Source: Arachis hypogaea (taxonomy: Eukaryota > Streptophyta > Magnoliopsida > Fabales > Fabaceae). From it: a stretch of DNA of 64,000 bases. Both the position numbers and the translations under genes were made by a program. The stretch lies in the NCBI RefSeq assembly GCF_003086295.3, contig NC_092048.1:85384386-85448385 (forward strand). The letters are read 5' to 3'. The notes below the pieces were generated by a model. That model made no database searches, had not been told where the DNA came from, and saw only the letters and a program-made list of their open reading frames with translations. Shown here piece by piece: positions 20,717 through 31,003 of this stretch (its first letter is position 1; every line of letters begins with the position of its first letter).

Positions 20717-21949
20717 ATGAAGCCGCAACTCATTACACTAATAGAGAACAATTGTTCTTATGGTGGAAATCCCTTGGAAGATTCTGAACAGCATCTATCT
20801 ATTTTTCTGAGGATCTGTGATGTTGTCAATCATGATGTCTACAAGCTCTTGCTATTCCCTTTCTCACTAAAGGATGAGGCAGCACAATGGCTTGAAACTC
20901 TCCCCCAAGGAAGTATCACTAGTTGGGATGGTCTGGTTGCCAAATTTCTAGCCAAATTCTCTACATCCCGACAAAACATCAAGATGAAAGAAGGAACACA
21001 TCCATTCATGCAAGGAGAGGAAGAACCATTGCTCAAAGCATGGGAAAGATACATGAAAGCAAATGACAAAGTGGCTTTCCAAGCATTTTATGAAGGATTA
21101 ACCCCAGAGATGAGAAGAGCAGTAGAGCACTCCTCAAATGATTTACTCAGAGCAACAGCAACTAGTCAAGGAACTGCAAGGTTCAACGACAAGAGAACCA
21201 ACAAACAACACTCATTTGAGACACCACCGAATGCAACTTTGGAGGAAGATACAATGAATTCTGAAGGAGTGAAGGCAGTCATGAATCAAAGCAAACAGCT
21301 ACATCAGCAAACTCAGCAACAATTGGAGTCAATGGCCAGACAAATTGATTTTCTCCACTCCACCACAGTGAATGAACAATTTCCACCATGGAAGCCACAC
21401 TCTTATTTCAGAATGAGAGAACCTCAACATCAGGAACCAAGGAGCTTCAACTCCAACAACCAATTCACTAACCAAAATGCCTGCCACCCACCACCCACAT
21501 CTCACAACCCACCACAAGCACCACCTGAACCTCAAAGACTCACCAACTTGGAGACCTTGATAGAAAAAATGATGAAACACCAAGAAATAACATACAAAAA
21601 CCATGAAGCCTCATTGAAGACCCTGGAGAGGCAGATTGGGCAGCTCTCCAAGCAAATTTCTATTGAGAGACCTTCAAGCTCACTGCCCAGTGACACAATC
21701 CCAAATTTGCAACAACATCACCACACAATCTCACAGAATTCTCAAAGGATCTCCAATCTAGAAAGTGGAGTAGAGAGAATGATGACACATCTAAAGAGGA
21801 TGAACAAACACTATGAGGACCTACTCGGGGGAATTGGGAAGCAAATAGAACAATTAGCCGAAAACCCCATAGAAACAAGTAAGAAGGAAGCAAAGCCTCA
21901 CTTAGATGGACAATGGGACAAGGAGAAGAAAGCTCAGAATCTGAAATAA
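20717..21949 (+). CDS. gag: Gag-like protein of element H, first copy (410 aa)
   Basis: Residues 1 to about 150 are a Gag capsid-type domain: KPQLITLIENNCSYGG, LLLFPFSLKDEAAQWLETLP, SITSWDGLVAKFLAKF and LLKAWERY match element G's Gag. The middle is Gln/Asn/Pro-rich. Two related helical segments follow (LTNLETLIEKMMKHQE... and ISNLESGVERMMTHLK...), which look like an internal duplication. The C-terminus GQWDKEKKAQNLK matches the last residues of G's pol ([15 protein letters not shown]), so protease through integrase was deleted and Gag was fused to the pol tail. The N-terminal 90 or so Gag codons are also missing: an ATG at 20689 begins the old start but soon leaves frame, and MKPQLITL at 20717 is the usable start. 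No CCHC knuckle is seen. Confidence 0.88.
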   Translation: MKPQLITLIENNCSYGGNPLEDSEQHLSIFLRICDVVNHDVYKLLLFPFSLKDEAAQWLETLPQGSITSWDGLVAKFLAKFSTSRQNIKMKEGTHPFMQGEEEPLLKAWERYMKANDKVAFQAFYEGLTPEMRRAVEHSSNDLLRATATSQGTARFNDKRTNKQHSFETPPNATLEEDTMNSEGVKAVMNQSKQLHQQTQQQLESMARQIDFLHSTTVNEQFPPWKPHSYFRMREPQHQEPRSFNSNNQFTNQNACHPPPTSHNPPQAPPEPQRLTNLETLIEKMMKHQEITYKNHEASLKTLERQIGQLSKQISIERPSSSLPSDTIPNLQQHHHTISQNSQRISNLESGVERMMTHLKRMNKHYEDLLGGIGKQIEQLAENPIETSKKEAKPHLDGQWDKEKKAQNLK

Positions 21950-23484
21950 GCAAGCACAGAGGATGTCAAGCTAGTGACAATAAAAGAGCGCTTGTTGGGA
22001 GGCAACCCAACCTGAGGTAGTTTTCCTTTCATAACTATTTTAATAAAAAGGTTAATTAGTTTATCTACATTGCAAGAAGCTAAGTTTGGTGTTTCACCAA
22101 AATCCCATCACAAAACACATTCTCATTTTCTGCCTAATGCTGGTTTCAAGCATGATGGATGAACTAGTTAACTATTCGGCTGTTTCCTAGTTTTCAGTTT
22201 TGTCATTTTTGAAAAAGAAGAAAAAGAGTTTCACACATGGTTAATCTGATGCATTGGCAAGATACTAAGTTTGGTGTTCCCACACCAAAGTAAGTACAAA
22301 GGCCCACAAATAAATCATGCAAGCTAACCATTTTTCAAGTGCTTGGGGAACAAGCAACTTTCAATATCATTGCAGAGGTCCAAACAAGCTGTTGGAAGGA
22401 TTGAGCATCATCAACCAAAGAACAAAAGATGAACCTAAAGGCCAGCAATGATGATGATGAGAAAAAGAAAAGCAATTGAACTCTAACAGGTTGTATTGTT
22501 AAGTGATTGTTCTACATCAAATATTGCTGTGATTGAAAGTTGGATTGTATCCTTAATTGCCCTGCCTATCTGCATAGTATAGTTTCTTTCTATATACCCC
22601 TGCCTGCATGCATAGTATAATTTCTTTCTTTATAATTCAACAAGCAAGATGTTTTATCATTCACAACATTCTCATCTTCAAAACTTGTTTGCACTCAATT
22701 TCCAAGAAATGCATCACATGAAAGTTCTTTGAAAAGAAGGATTGAGGAATTAAACGATTTTGAGGCAAGCAAAAGATTAGGAGAAGTGGTGGTTCTAGTT
22801 GTATGATTATGTATTGAGGTTGCATGCTTGTGAAAACTTGCATGGGAGCTCATAGGCGGGACATGAAGTTCAAAGAAGTATTGTGGAGATTCTCAAAAAC
22901 TTATTGATCCAAGAAGCAGCAAACAAAACAAAAGAAAATAAAGAAAATACAAAAGCAAAAAGAATATGGCCCAAGGCTCTGAGCATCAATTACTAGGCAG
23001 AAAAAGAAAGAAAGAAACAAAAACTCAAAGAGTTGTTATCCTAGTAAATGCTTGTGGTTGAAATGTGTCAAGGAAAGAGGCTTGAGCAAGTAAATCCTTA
23101 GGGGTGCCTTAACACCTAATACCTTAAAACCAACTGGTTTAGGAGTATTGATTGAAAGCTTATCTAAAGAGCCGCTTTGAGACATGATACTTAGAGTCGA
23201 GGCCAAAGCACAGAAACTATAAGCTGCTTCAAGGTGATTACTTATAAAGAGATCTCCATGATACCATTTGGATGAAAATCCTAAGACCTACGACTCCCAA
23301 TATGTAAGGACTAGTGAGCACTGAAGCCCTTGCATGAGCATATGATTTAGAGTTCACCCCACTGATACTTGATCACTTCACTCACTGCACTTTACAAGTG
23401 TTCCTCAATCCATCTTGACTGAAAGAATCTCTGAGCATAATTCATTTCTTGCTTGGGGACAAGCAAGCTTTAAGTTTGGTGTTG
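21950..23484 (+). other. 3' UTR of element H, first unit
   Basis: No gene is seen. It holds the post-gag hairpin module (21977-22010, TTGGGAGGCAACCCAA), TAAGTTTGGTGT words near 22082 and 22269, a short tandem duplication (TGCATAGTATA near 22571 and 22609), and the pre-LTR hairpin GCTTGGGGACAAGC (23451-23484). Confidence 0.75.
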
Positions 23485-25215
23485 TGATGACAAGTCATCC
23501 TAGCCTATTTTAGCTAGTCTTTTTCTTTTGTTTTCATTAGAATTATGCACTTTCTTGAGCTACAAGCAAGCTAATTGAGTAGATTTTCATGTTTCCCTTG
23601 ATTGAACCAACCATATATGAATTTATGCCATTTCATGAGGTTTTATGCTATATTTGTTGCATATTATGAAAGAATGAATATCTCATGATTTTGAGCATAG
23701 CTTTGATGAGTTTGGTTGATTAATGATAGGTGAAGAAAGCTTGGAGAAAGGTTGAAGCAAAGTGGAATGGCTAGGAGTGAAGAGAGGACAATGAAATAAG
23801 TGAAATTGAACCAGGAAGCAAGAAGTTAGCCCCAACGTTAGCCCCCTAACTTGGAGGCTAACGTTGGAACTTGAAATTTCCTCCCTGGCCATCCCACGTT
23901 TGCGCCAACGTTAGCCCCCTAACTTGGAGGCTAACGTTGGCACATGAATTCCTCCCTGGCCATCCAACGTTTGCGCCAACGTTAGCCCCCTAACTTGGAG
24001 GCTAACGTTGGCACATGAAAACATAAGGGAGAGGGGCCAACGTTTGCGCCAACGTTAGCCCCCTAACTTGGAGGCTAACGTTGGCACCACAAGCACACTA
24101 GACAAGGCCAACGTTAGGGTCAAAGTTAGACCCCTAACGTTGGCACCAACGTGCATACCAGAAAAATGCGTTTGCTGCTATGAAAAGTTGGAGCCAAAGT
24201 TAGACCCCTAACTTTAGCTCAAACTTTTGGTCCAACTTTTGCTAACCTCAAACCCGGTTCAATTGGTTCACTTTGGTTCTTCTTCAAACTTCAAGAGCAA
24301 TCAACCAAGGCCTCTTTCAACCCAATTCCACCAAGAGCAAAGGCCCAACTCAAGGCTTGAAGATCATTTGAAGAAAGTGTATAAATAGGATAGAATTCAA
24401 GTTCTTCGGAGAGCTTTCCTTTTGGAATTTTTCATAATAGTTTTCAGAGAGCTTTTGAGTGAACTTTAATATCTTTGTTTCCATTGCTTTCAATTTCATT
24501 TTACTTTTGTCTTGGATCTTGGATTGGAGAATTGAAGAAATTCTGTTTCAATCTCAATCTTGGATCTCTCTGTTTCTTTACTGTTAATTGAATTTCATTT
24601 CCGGTTAATTGCTCTTCATCTATTCTCTTTGCAACTTACATTTTCCTTGCAATTGTTCTTGTTGGATCTAGGAAGGCATTGAGATCTAGACTTGGTTTTC
24701 TAGTCTCTGGGCCCTGAGATCTCAATTTTACATTCTGTGTTTCTTGCTTTCCATGTTTATTTACTTTTCTGTTATAAGATCCGATCCAATCCCAATTCCC
24801 TTTCCTTCTTCTGTTTGATGCAATTTAATTTTTCCTTGTTTAATTTCTGCAAATCCACATCCCAATCCCGTTTACATTTCAAGCAATTTACATTCCTTGC
24901 ACTTTAAGATTCCGCAATTTACATTTCTTGCACTTTAAGTTTCGGCCATTTAATTTCTTGTTCTTTAAGTTTCAGCAATTTATTTCTTGTTCTCTTTACT
25001 TCAATGCAATTTAATTCTGCAAGTCACAAAACCATCAACCAAATCTTGATTCGCTTGACTAAATCAACCACTAAGCTAAAATTGCTCAATCCTTCAATCC
25101 CTGTGGGATCGACCTCACTCCCGTGAGTTTTTATTACTTGATACGACCCGGTACACTTGCCGGTTAGATTTGTGTGTTTTGGGAGAGATTTATTTTTCCT
25201 CCAAAATACTCATCA
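23485..25215 (+). repeat. LTR 2 of element H (1731 bp), shared by both units
   Basis: It serves as 3' LTR of the first unit and 5' LTR of the second. It is nearly identical to LTR 3 and keeps the 38 bp missing from LTR 1. There is no target duplication beside it. No gene. Confidence 0.94.
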
Positions 25216-25221
25216 TGTTTT

Positions 25222-25238
25222 TGGCGCCGTTGCCGGGG
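25222..25238 (+). other. Primer binding site, H second unit
   Basis: It is identical to the site at 20517 and lies 6 nt after LTR 2. Confidence 0.88.
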
Positions 25239-25421
25239 ATTGATTAGATTGACAATGATTAAGTGAGGTGGTGATCTAGATCAAGCACTTTTTCCTTAAT
25301 TTTTGACTAACCCACTAACTGTTTGAAGTTTTGTCTCAACCGGCTACACTCAATTTTCAAGAGAATCACTGTGTTTTCTATTGATTGATTCATATGTCAC
25401 AGGAAAGAAGAACATCCCAAC

Positions 25422-26654
25422 ATGAAGCCGCAACTCATTACACTAATAGAGAACAATTGTTCTTATGGTGGAAATCCCTTGGAAGATTCTGAACAGCATC
25501 TATCTATTTTTCTGAGGATCTGTGATGTTGTCAATCATGATGTCTACAAGCTCTTGCTATTCCCTTTCTCACTAAAGGATGAGGCAGCACAATGGCTTGA
25601 AACTCTCCCCAAAGGAAGTATCACTAGTTGGGATGGTCTGGTTGCCAAATTTCTAGCCAAATTCTCTACATCCCGACAAAACATCAAGATGAAAGAAGGA
25701 ACACATCCATTCATGCAAGGAGAGGAAGAACCATTGCTCAAAGCATGGGAAAGATACATGAAAGCAAATGACAAAGTGGCTTTCCAAGCATTTTATGAAG
25801 GATTAACCCCAGAGATGAGAAGAGCAGTAGAGCACTCCTCAAATGATTTACTCAGAGCAACAACAACTAGTCAAGGAACTGCAAGGTTCAACGACAAGAG
25901 AACCAACAACCAACACTCATTTGAGACACCACCGAATGCAACTTTGGAGGAAGATACAATGAATTCTGAAGGAGTGAAGGCAGTCATGAATCAAAGCAAA
26001 CAGCTACATCAGCAAACTCAGCAACAATTGGAGTCAATGGCCAGACAAATTGATTTTCTCCACTCCACCACAGTGAATGAACAATTTCCACCATGGAAGC
26101 CACACTCTTATTTCAGATTGAGAGAACCTCAATATCAGGAACCAAGGAGCTTCAACTCCAACAACCAATTCACTAACCAAAATGCCTGCCACCCACCACC
26201 CACATCTCACAACCCACCACAAGCACCACCAGAACCTCAAAGACTCACCAACTTGGAGACCTTGATAGAAAAAATGATGAAACACCAAGAAATAACAAAC
26301 AAAAACCATGAAGCCTCATTGAAGACCCTGGAGAGGCAGATTGGGCAGCTCTCCAAGCAAATTTCTATTGAGAGACCTTCAAGCTCACTGCCCAGTGACA
26401 CAATCCCAAATTTGCAACAACATCACCACACAATCTCACAGAATTTTCAAAGGATCTCCAATCTAGAAAGTGGAGTAGAGAGAATGATGACACATCTAAA
26501 GAGGATGAACAAACACTATGAGGACCTACTCAGGGGAATTGGGAAGCAAATAGAACAATTAGCCGAAAACCCCATAGAAACAAGTAAGAAGGAAGCAAAG
26601 CCTCACTTAGATGGACAATGGGACAAGGAGAAGAAAGCTCAGAATCTGAAATAA
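25422..26654 (+). CDS. gag: Gag-like protein of element H, second copy (410 aa)
   Basis: Same length and architecture as the first copy: capsid-type domain, Gln/Pro-rich middle, duplicated helical segment, and pol-derived tail GQWDKEKKAQNLK. I see about eight amino-acid differences (for example PQGS/PKGS, TATS/TTTS, MREPQH/LREPQY, EITY/EITN, QNSQ/QNFQ, LLGG/LLRG) and only about one silent change between the copies. That suggests neutral drift since the duplication rather than purifying selection. Both frames remain fully open. It presumably assembles into, or is packaged by, particles of the autonomous partner; this is inference. Confidence 0.88.
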   Translation: MKPQLITLIENNCSYGGNPLEDSEQHLSIFLRICDVVNHDVYKLLLFPFSLKDEAAQWLETLPKGSITSWDGLVAKFLAKFSTSRQNIKMKEGTHPFMQGEEEPLLKAWERYMKANDKVAFQAFYEGLTPEMRRAVEHSSNDLLRATTTSQGTARFNDKRTNNQHSFETPPNATLEEDTMNSEGVKAVMNQSKQLHQQTQQQLESMARQIDFLHSTTVNEQFPPWKPHSYFRLREPQYQEPRSFNSNNQFTNQNACHPPPTSHNPPQAPPEPQRLTNLETLIEKMMKHQEITNKNHEASLKTLERQIGQLSKQISIERPSSSLPSDTIPNLQQHHHTISQNFQRISNLESGVERMMTHLKRMNKHYEDLLRGIGKQIEQLAENPIETSKKEAKPHLDGQWDKEKKAQNLK

Positions 26655-28189
26655 GCAAGCACAGAGGATGTCAAGCTAGTGACAATAAAAGAGCGCTTGT
26701 TGGGAGGCAACCCAACCTGAGGTAGTTTTCCTTTCATAACTATTTTAATAAAAAGGTTAATTAGTTTATCTACATTGCAAGAAGCTAAGTTTGGTGTTTC
26801 ACCAAAATCCCATCACAAAACACATTCTCATTTTCTGCCTAATGCTGGTTTCAAGCATGATGGATGAACTAGTTAACTATTCGGCTGTTTCATAGTTTTC
26901 AGTTTTGTCATTTTTGAAAAAGAAGAAAAAGAGTTTCACACATGGTTAATCTGATGCATTGGCAAGATACTAAGTTTGGTGTTCCCACACCAAAGTAAGT
27001 ACAAAGGCCCACAAATAAATCATGCAAGCTAACCATTTTTCAAGTGCTTGGGGAACAAGCAACTTTCAATATCATTGCAGAGGTCCATACAAGCTGTTGG
27101 AAGGATTGAGCATCATCAACCAAAGAACAAAAGATGAACCTAAAGGCCAGCAATGATGATGATGAGAAAAAGAAAAGCAATTGAACTCCAACAGGTTGTA
27201 TTGTTAAGTGATTGTTCTACATCAAATATTGCTGTGATTGAAAGTTGGATTGTATCCTTAATTGCCCTGCCTGTCTGCATAGTATAGTTTCTTTCTATAT
27301 ACCCCTGCCTGCATGCATAGTATAATTTCTTTCTTTATAATTCAATAAGCAAGATGTTTTATCATTCACAACATTCTCATCTTCAAAACTTGTTTGCACT
27401 CAATTTCCAAGAAATGCATCACATGAAAGTTCTTTGAAAAGAAGGATTGAGGAATTAAACGATTTTGAGGCAAGCAAAAGATTAGGAGAAGTGGTGGTTC
27501 TAGTTGTATGATTATGTATTGAGGTTGCATGCTTGTGAAAACTTGCATGGGAGCTCATAGGCGGGACATGAAGTTCAAAGAAGTATTGTGGAGATTCTCA
27601 AAAACTTATTGATCCAAGAAGCAGCAAACAAAACAAAAGAAAATAAAGAAAATACAAAAGCAAAAAGAATATGGCCCAAGGCTCTGAGCATCAATTACTA
27701 GGCAGAAAAAGAAAGAAAGAAACAAAAACTCAAAGAGTTGTTATCCTAGTAAATGCTTGTGGTTGAAATGTGTCAAGGAAAGAGGCTTGAGCAAGTAAAT
27801 CCTTAGGGGTGCCTTAACACCTAATACCTTAAAACCAACTGGTTTAGGAGTATTGATTGAAAGCTTATCTAAAGAGCCGCTTTGAGACATGATACTTAGA
27901 GTCGAGGCCAAAGCGCAGAAACTATAAGCTGCTTCAAGGTGATTACTTATAAAGAGATCTCCATGATACCATTTGGATGAAAATCCTAAGACCTACGACT
28001 CCCAATATGTAAGGACTAGTGAGCACTGAAGCCCTTGCATGAGCATATGATTTAGAGTTCACCCCACTGATACTTGATCACTTCACTCACTGCACTTTAC
28101 AAGTGTTCCTCAATCCATCTTGACTGAAAGAATCTCTGAGCATAATTCATTTCTTGCTTGGGGACAAGCAAGCTTTAAGTTTGGTGTTG
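26655..28189 (+). other. 3' UTR of element H, second unit
   Basis: Near-identical to 21950-23484. The post-gag hairpin is at 26682-26714 and the pre-LTR hairpin and tract at 28156-28189. No gene. Confidence 0.75.
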
Positions 28190-29920
28190 TGATGACAAGT
28201 CATCCTAGCCTATTTTAGCTAGTCTTTTTCTTTTGTTTTCATTAGAATTATGCACTTTCTTGAGCTACAAGCAAGCTAATTGAGTAGATTTTCATGTTTC
28301 CCTTGATTGAACCAACCATATATGAATTTATGCCATTTCATGAGGTTTTATGCTATATTTGTTGCATATTATGAAAGAATGAATATCTCATGATTTTGAG
28401 CATAGCTTTGATGAGTTTGGTTGATTAATGATAGGTGAAGAAAGCTTGGAGAAAGGTTGAAGCAAAGTGGAATGGCTAGGAGTGAAGAGAGGACAATGAA
28501 ATAAGTGAAATTGAACCAGGAAGCAAGAAGTTAGCCCCAACGTTAGCCCCCTAACTTGGAGGCTAACGTTGGAACTTGAAATTTCCTCCCTGGCCATCCC
28601 ACGTTTGCGCCAACGTTAGCCCCCTAACTTGGAGGCTAACGTTGGCACATGAATTCCTCCCTGGCCATCCAACGTTTGCGCCAACGTTAGCCCCCTAACT
28701 TGGAGGCTAACGTTGGCACATGAAAACATAAGGGAGAGGGGCCAACGTTTGCGCCAACGTTAGCCCCCTAACTTGGAGGCTAGCGTTGGCACCACAAGCA
28801 CACTAGACAAGGCCAACGTTAGGGTCAAAGTTAGACCCCTAACGTTGGCACCAACGTGCATACCAGAAAAATGTGTTTGCTGCTATGAAAAGTTGGAGCC
28901 AAAGTTAGACCCCTAACTTTGGCTCAAACTTTTGGTCCAACTTTTGCTAACCTCAAACCCGGTTCAATTGGTTCACTTTGGTTCTTCTTTAAACTTCAAC
29001 AGCAATCAACCAAGGCCTCTTTCAACCCAATTCCACCAAGAGCAAAGGCCCAACTCAAGGCTTGAAGATCATTTGAAGAAAGTGTATAAATAGGATAGAA
29101 TTCAAGTTCTTCGGAGAGCTTTCCTTTTGGAATTTTTCATAATAGTTTTCAGAGAGCTTTTGAGTGAACTTTAATATCTTTGTTTCCATTGCTTTCAATT
29201 TCATTTTACTTTTGTCTTGGATCTTGGATTGGAGAATTGAAGAAATTCTGTTTCAATCTCAATCTTGGATCTCTCTGTTTCTTTACTGTTAATTGAATTT
29301 CATTTCCGGTTAAATACTCTTCATCTATTCTCTTTGCAACTTACATTTTCCTTGCAATTGTTCTTGTTGGATCTAGGAAGGCATTGAGATCTAGACTTGG
29401 TTTTCTAGTCTCTGGGCCCTGAGATCTCAATTTTACATTCTTTGTTTCTTGCTTTCCATGTTTATTTACTTTTCTGTTATAAGATCCGATCCAATCCCAA
29501 TTCCCTTTCCTTCTTCTGTTTGATGCAATTTAATTTTTCCTTGTTTAATTTCTGCAAATCCACATCCCAATCCCGTTTACATTTCAAGCAATTTACATTC
29601 CTTGCACTTTAAGATTCCGCAATTTACATTTCTTGCTCTTTAAGTTTCGGCCATTTAATTTCTTGTTCTTTAAGTTTCAGCAATTTATTTCTTGTTCTCT
29701 TTACTTCAATGCAATTTAATTCTGCAAGTCACAAAACCATCAACCAAATCTTGATTCGCTTGACTAAATCAACCACTAAGCTAAAATTGCTCAATCCTTC
29801 AATCCCTGTGGGATCGACCTCACTCCCGTGAGTTTTTATTACTTGATACGACCCGGTACACTTGCCGGTTAGATTTGTGTGTTTTGGGAGAGATTTATTT
29901 TTCCTCCAAAATACTCATCA
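28190..29920 (+). repeat. LTR 3 of element H (1731 bp)
   Basis: It ends AATACTCATCA before the right ATAAT target duplication at 29921-29925. It differs from LTR 2 by scattered substitutions, including one that breaks a hairpin arm (GGCTAGCGTTGG near 28780). No gene. Confidence 0.94.
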
Positions 29921-29925
29921 ATAAT

Positions 29926-31003
29926 CCAAGCAGATGCCAGTACAAAGACACCACAGGCATATATTCTAAGGTTCAAGCTATTGGTGTCTAGCTTTGTTTC
30001 TTTTTTTTTTCTTTTATTCTATTGCCCATTTTTGGCTTTTTCTTTTCTCTGTTTGTTTTTCTTTTTAACCAAGGACTTTTATTTGATTGAGATTCATAGA
30101 CAGTGAACTACTTTCTGCTTAAAAGGAGACATCCTAGTTCTCTTATTCACTAAAAGTGAGCTATCATACAATCACACATACATACCACCACTTACTTTTA
30201 TTGTACTTCTATCTAACAGAGGACTATCTCACTTCACATTCAAACATTTCTTTTATTAAATTGAAAATGCAGGGGACAAAGCATGCTTTTTGTTAAGTGA
30301 AAGTAAACACACAAGCACACATTTAGACTAGCTTACTTATTTTAAGAGAGTGATTCTACTTGTACTAGATGAACACTTTAGCAAGACATAAATCATAGCA
30401 TATCTCAACAGCTGAAGTTAAGTACAGATACAACCTATTGGTTTGCAGTTCTTGTGTCCTCCTTTCTGTTGGTCCCCTTTTTTTGAGTCATGGTGCATAA
30501 TGTCTTCAATTTGTGGTTAGTTCCCTGCATAATTCTCAAAAGTTGTTTGTTTTTTAAGCCCTTAGGTGACTGGTTAGTATGCATGAATTGAGTGCGGCTT
30601 TTGGATTTAATTTGGTGTGGGAATACCAAACTCAGTTCCTTGCCGCTTCCTCTGATGCAACAGGTTAACTATATGAAAAATCTTATGTTCTTGCTAAAGG
30701 TTATGAAGTTAACACTAGAGAGCAATTAAGTAACTGAATAATCTGTTTGATTGCTTGGAGCTAGTATTGTGCACGAAGTGAGAATATATTTTTAAATGAT
30801 GTTTTGGTGGAACACCAAACTTATGATCCTTCATTCTCCTTTAAATTGTTTTGGTGTGTGACACCAAACTTAGCTCCTTGCAATGCATACCAAATATTCA
30901 ACATTTTTATTGAAAAGGCTATGAAAAGAAAACTACCTCTGGTTGGGTTGCCTCCCAACAAGCGCTCTTTTAATGTCACTAGCTTGACATCCTTCAATTC
31001 TTC
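29926..31003 (-). other. 3' UTR of element G, inner piece
   Basis: No gene is seen. On the minus strand, going away from pol, it holds the post-pol hairpin module (30943-30980, AGCGCTTGTTGGGAGGCAAC) and TAAGTTTGGTGT words near 30859 and 30822. Confidence 0.7.

Larger units (their letters stand above)
18819..29920 (+). mobile_element. Element H: non-autonomous, tandem LTR-gag-LTR-gag-LTR array
   Basis: Three LTRs (18819-20510, 23485-25215, 28190-29920) enclose two 2,974-bp internal regions, each with a primer site, one gag-like ORF and a UTR. ATAAT flanks only the outermost ends (18814-18818 and 29921-29925), so the whole array behaves as one insertion. No protease, RT, RNase H or integrase is present. 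LTRs and primer site match element G's family, so G-type elements probably supply the enzymes. Confidence 0.95.

Noticed and set aside
22661..22843. 60-codon minus-strand ORF found identically in both H units
   Set aside because: Conserved only because the units are recent duplicates. It is antisense in a UTR with no motif or codon signal.
18819..25215. Two independent insertions of H side by side
   Set aside because: There is no target duplication at the middle LTR and only one pair of ATAAT repeats at the outer ends, so one compound insertion is simpler.
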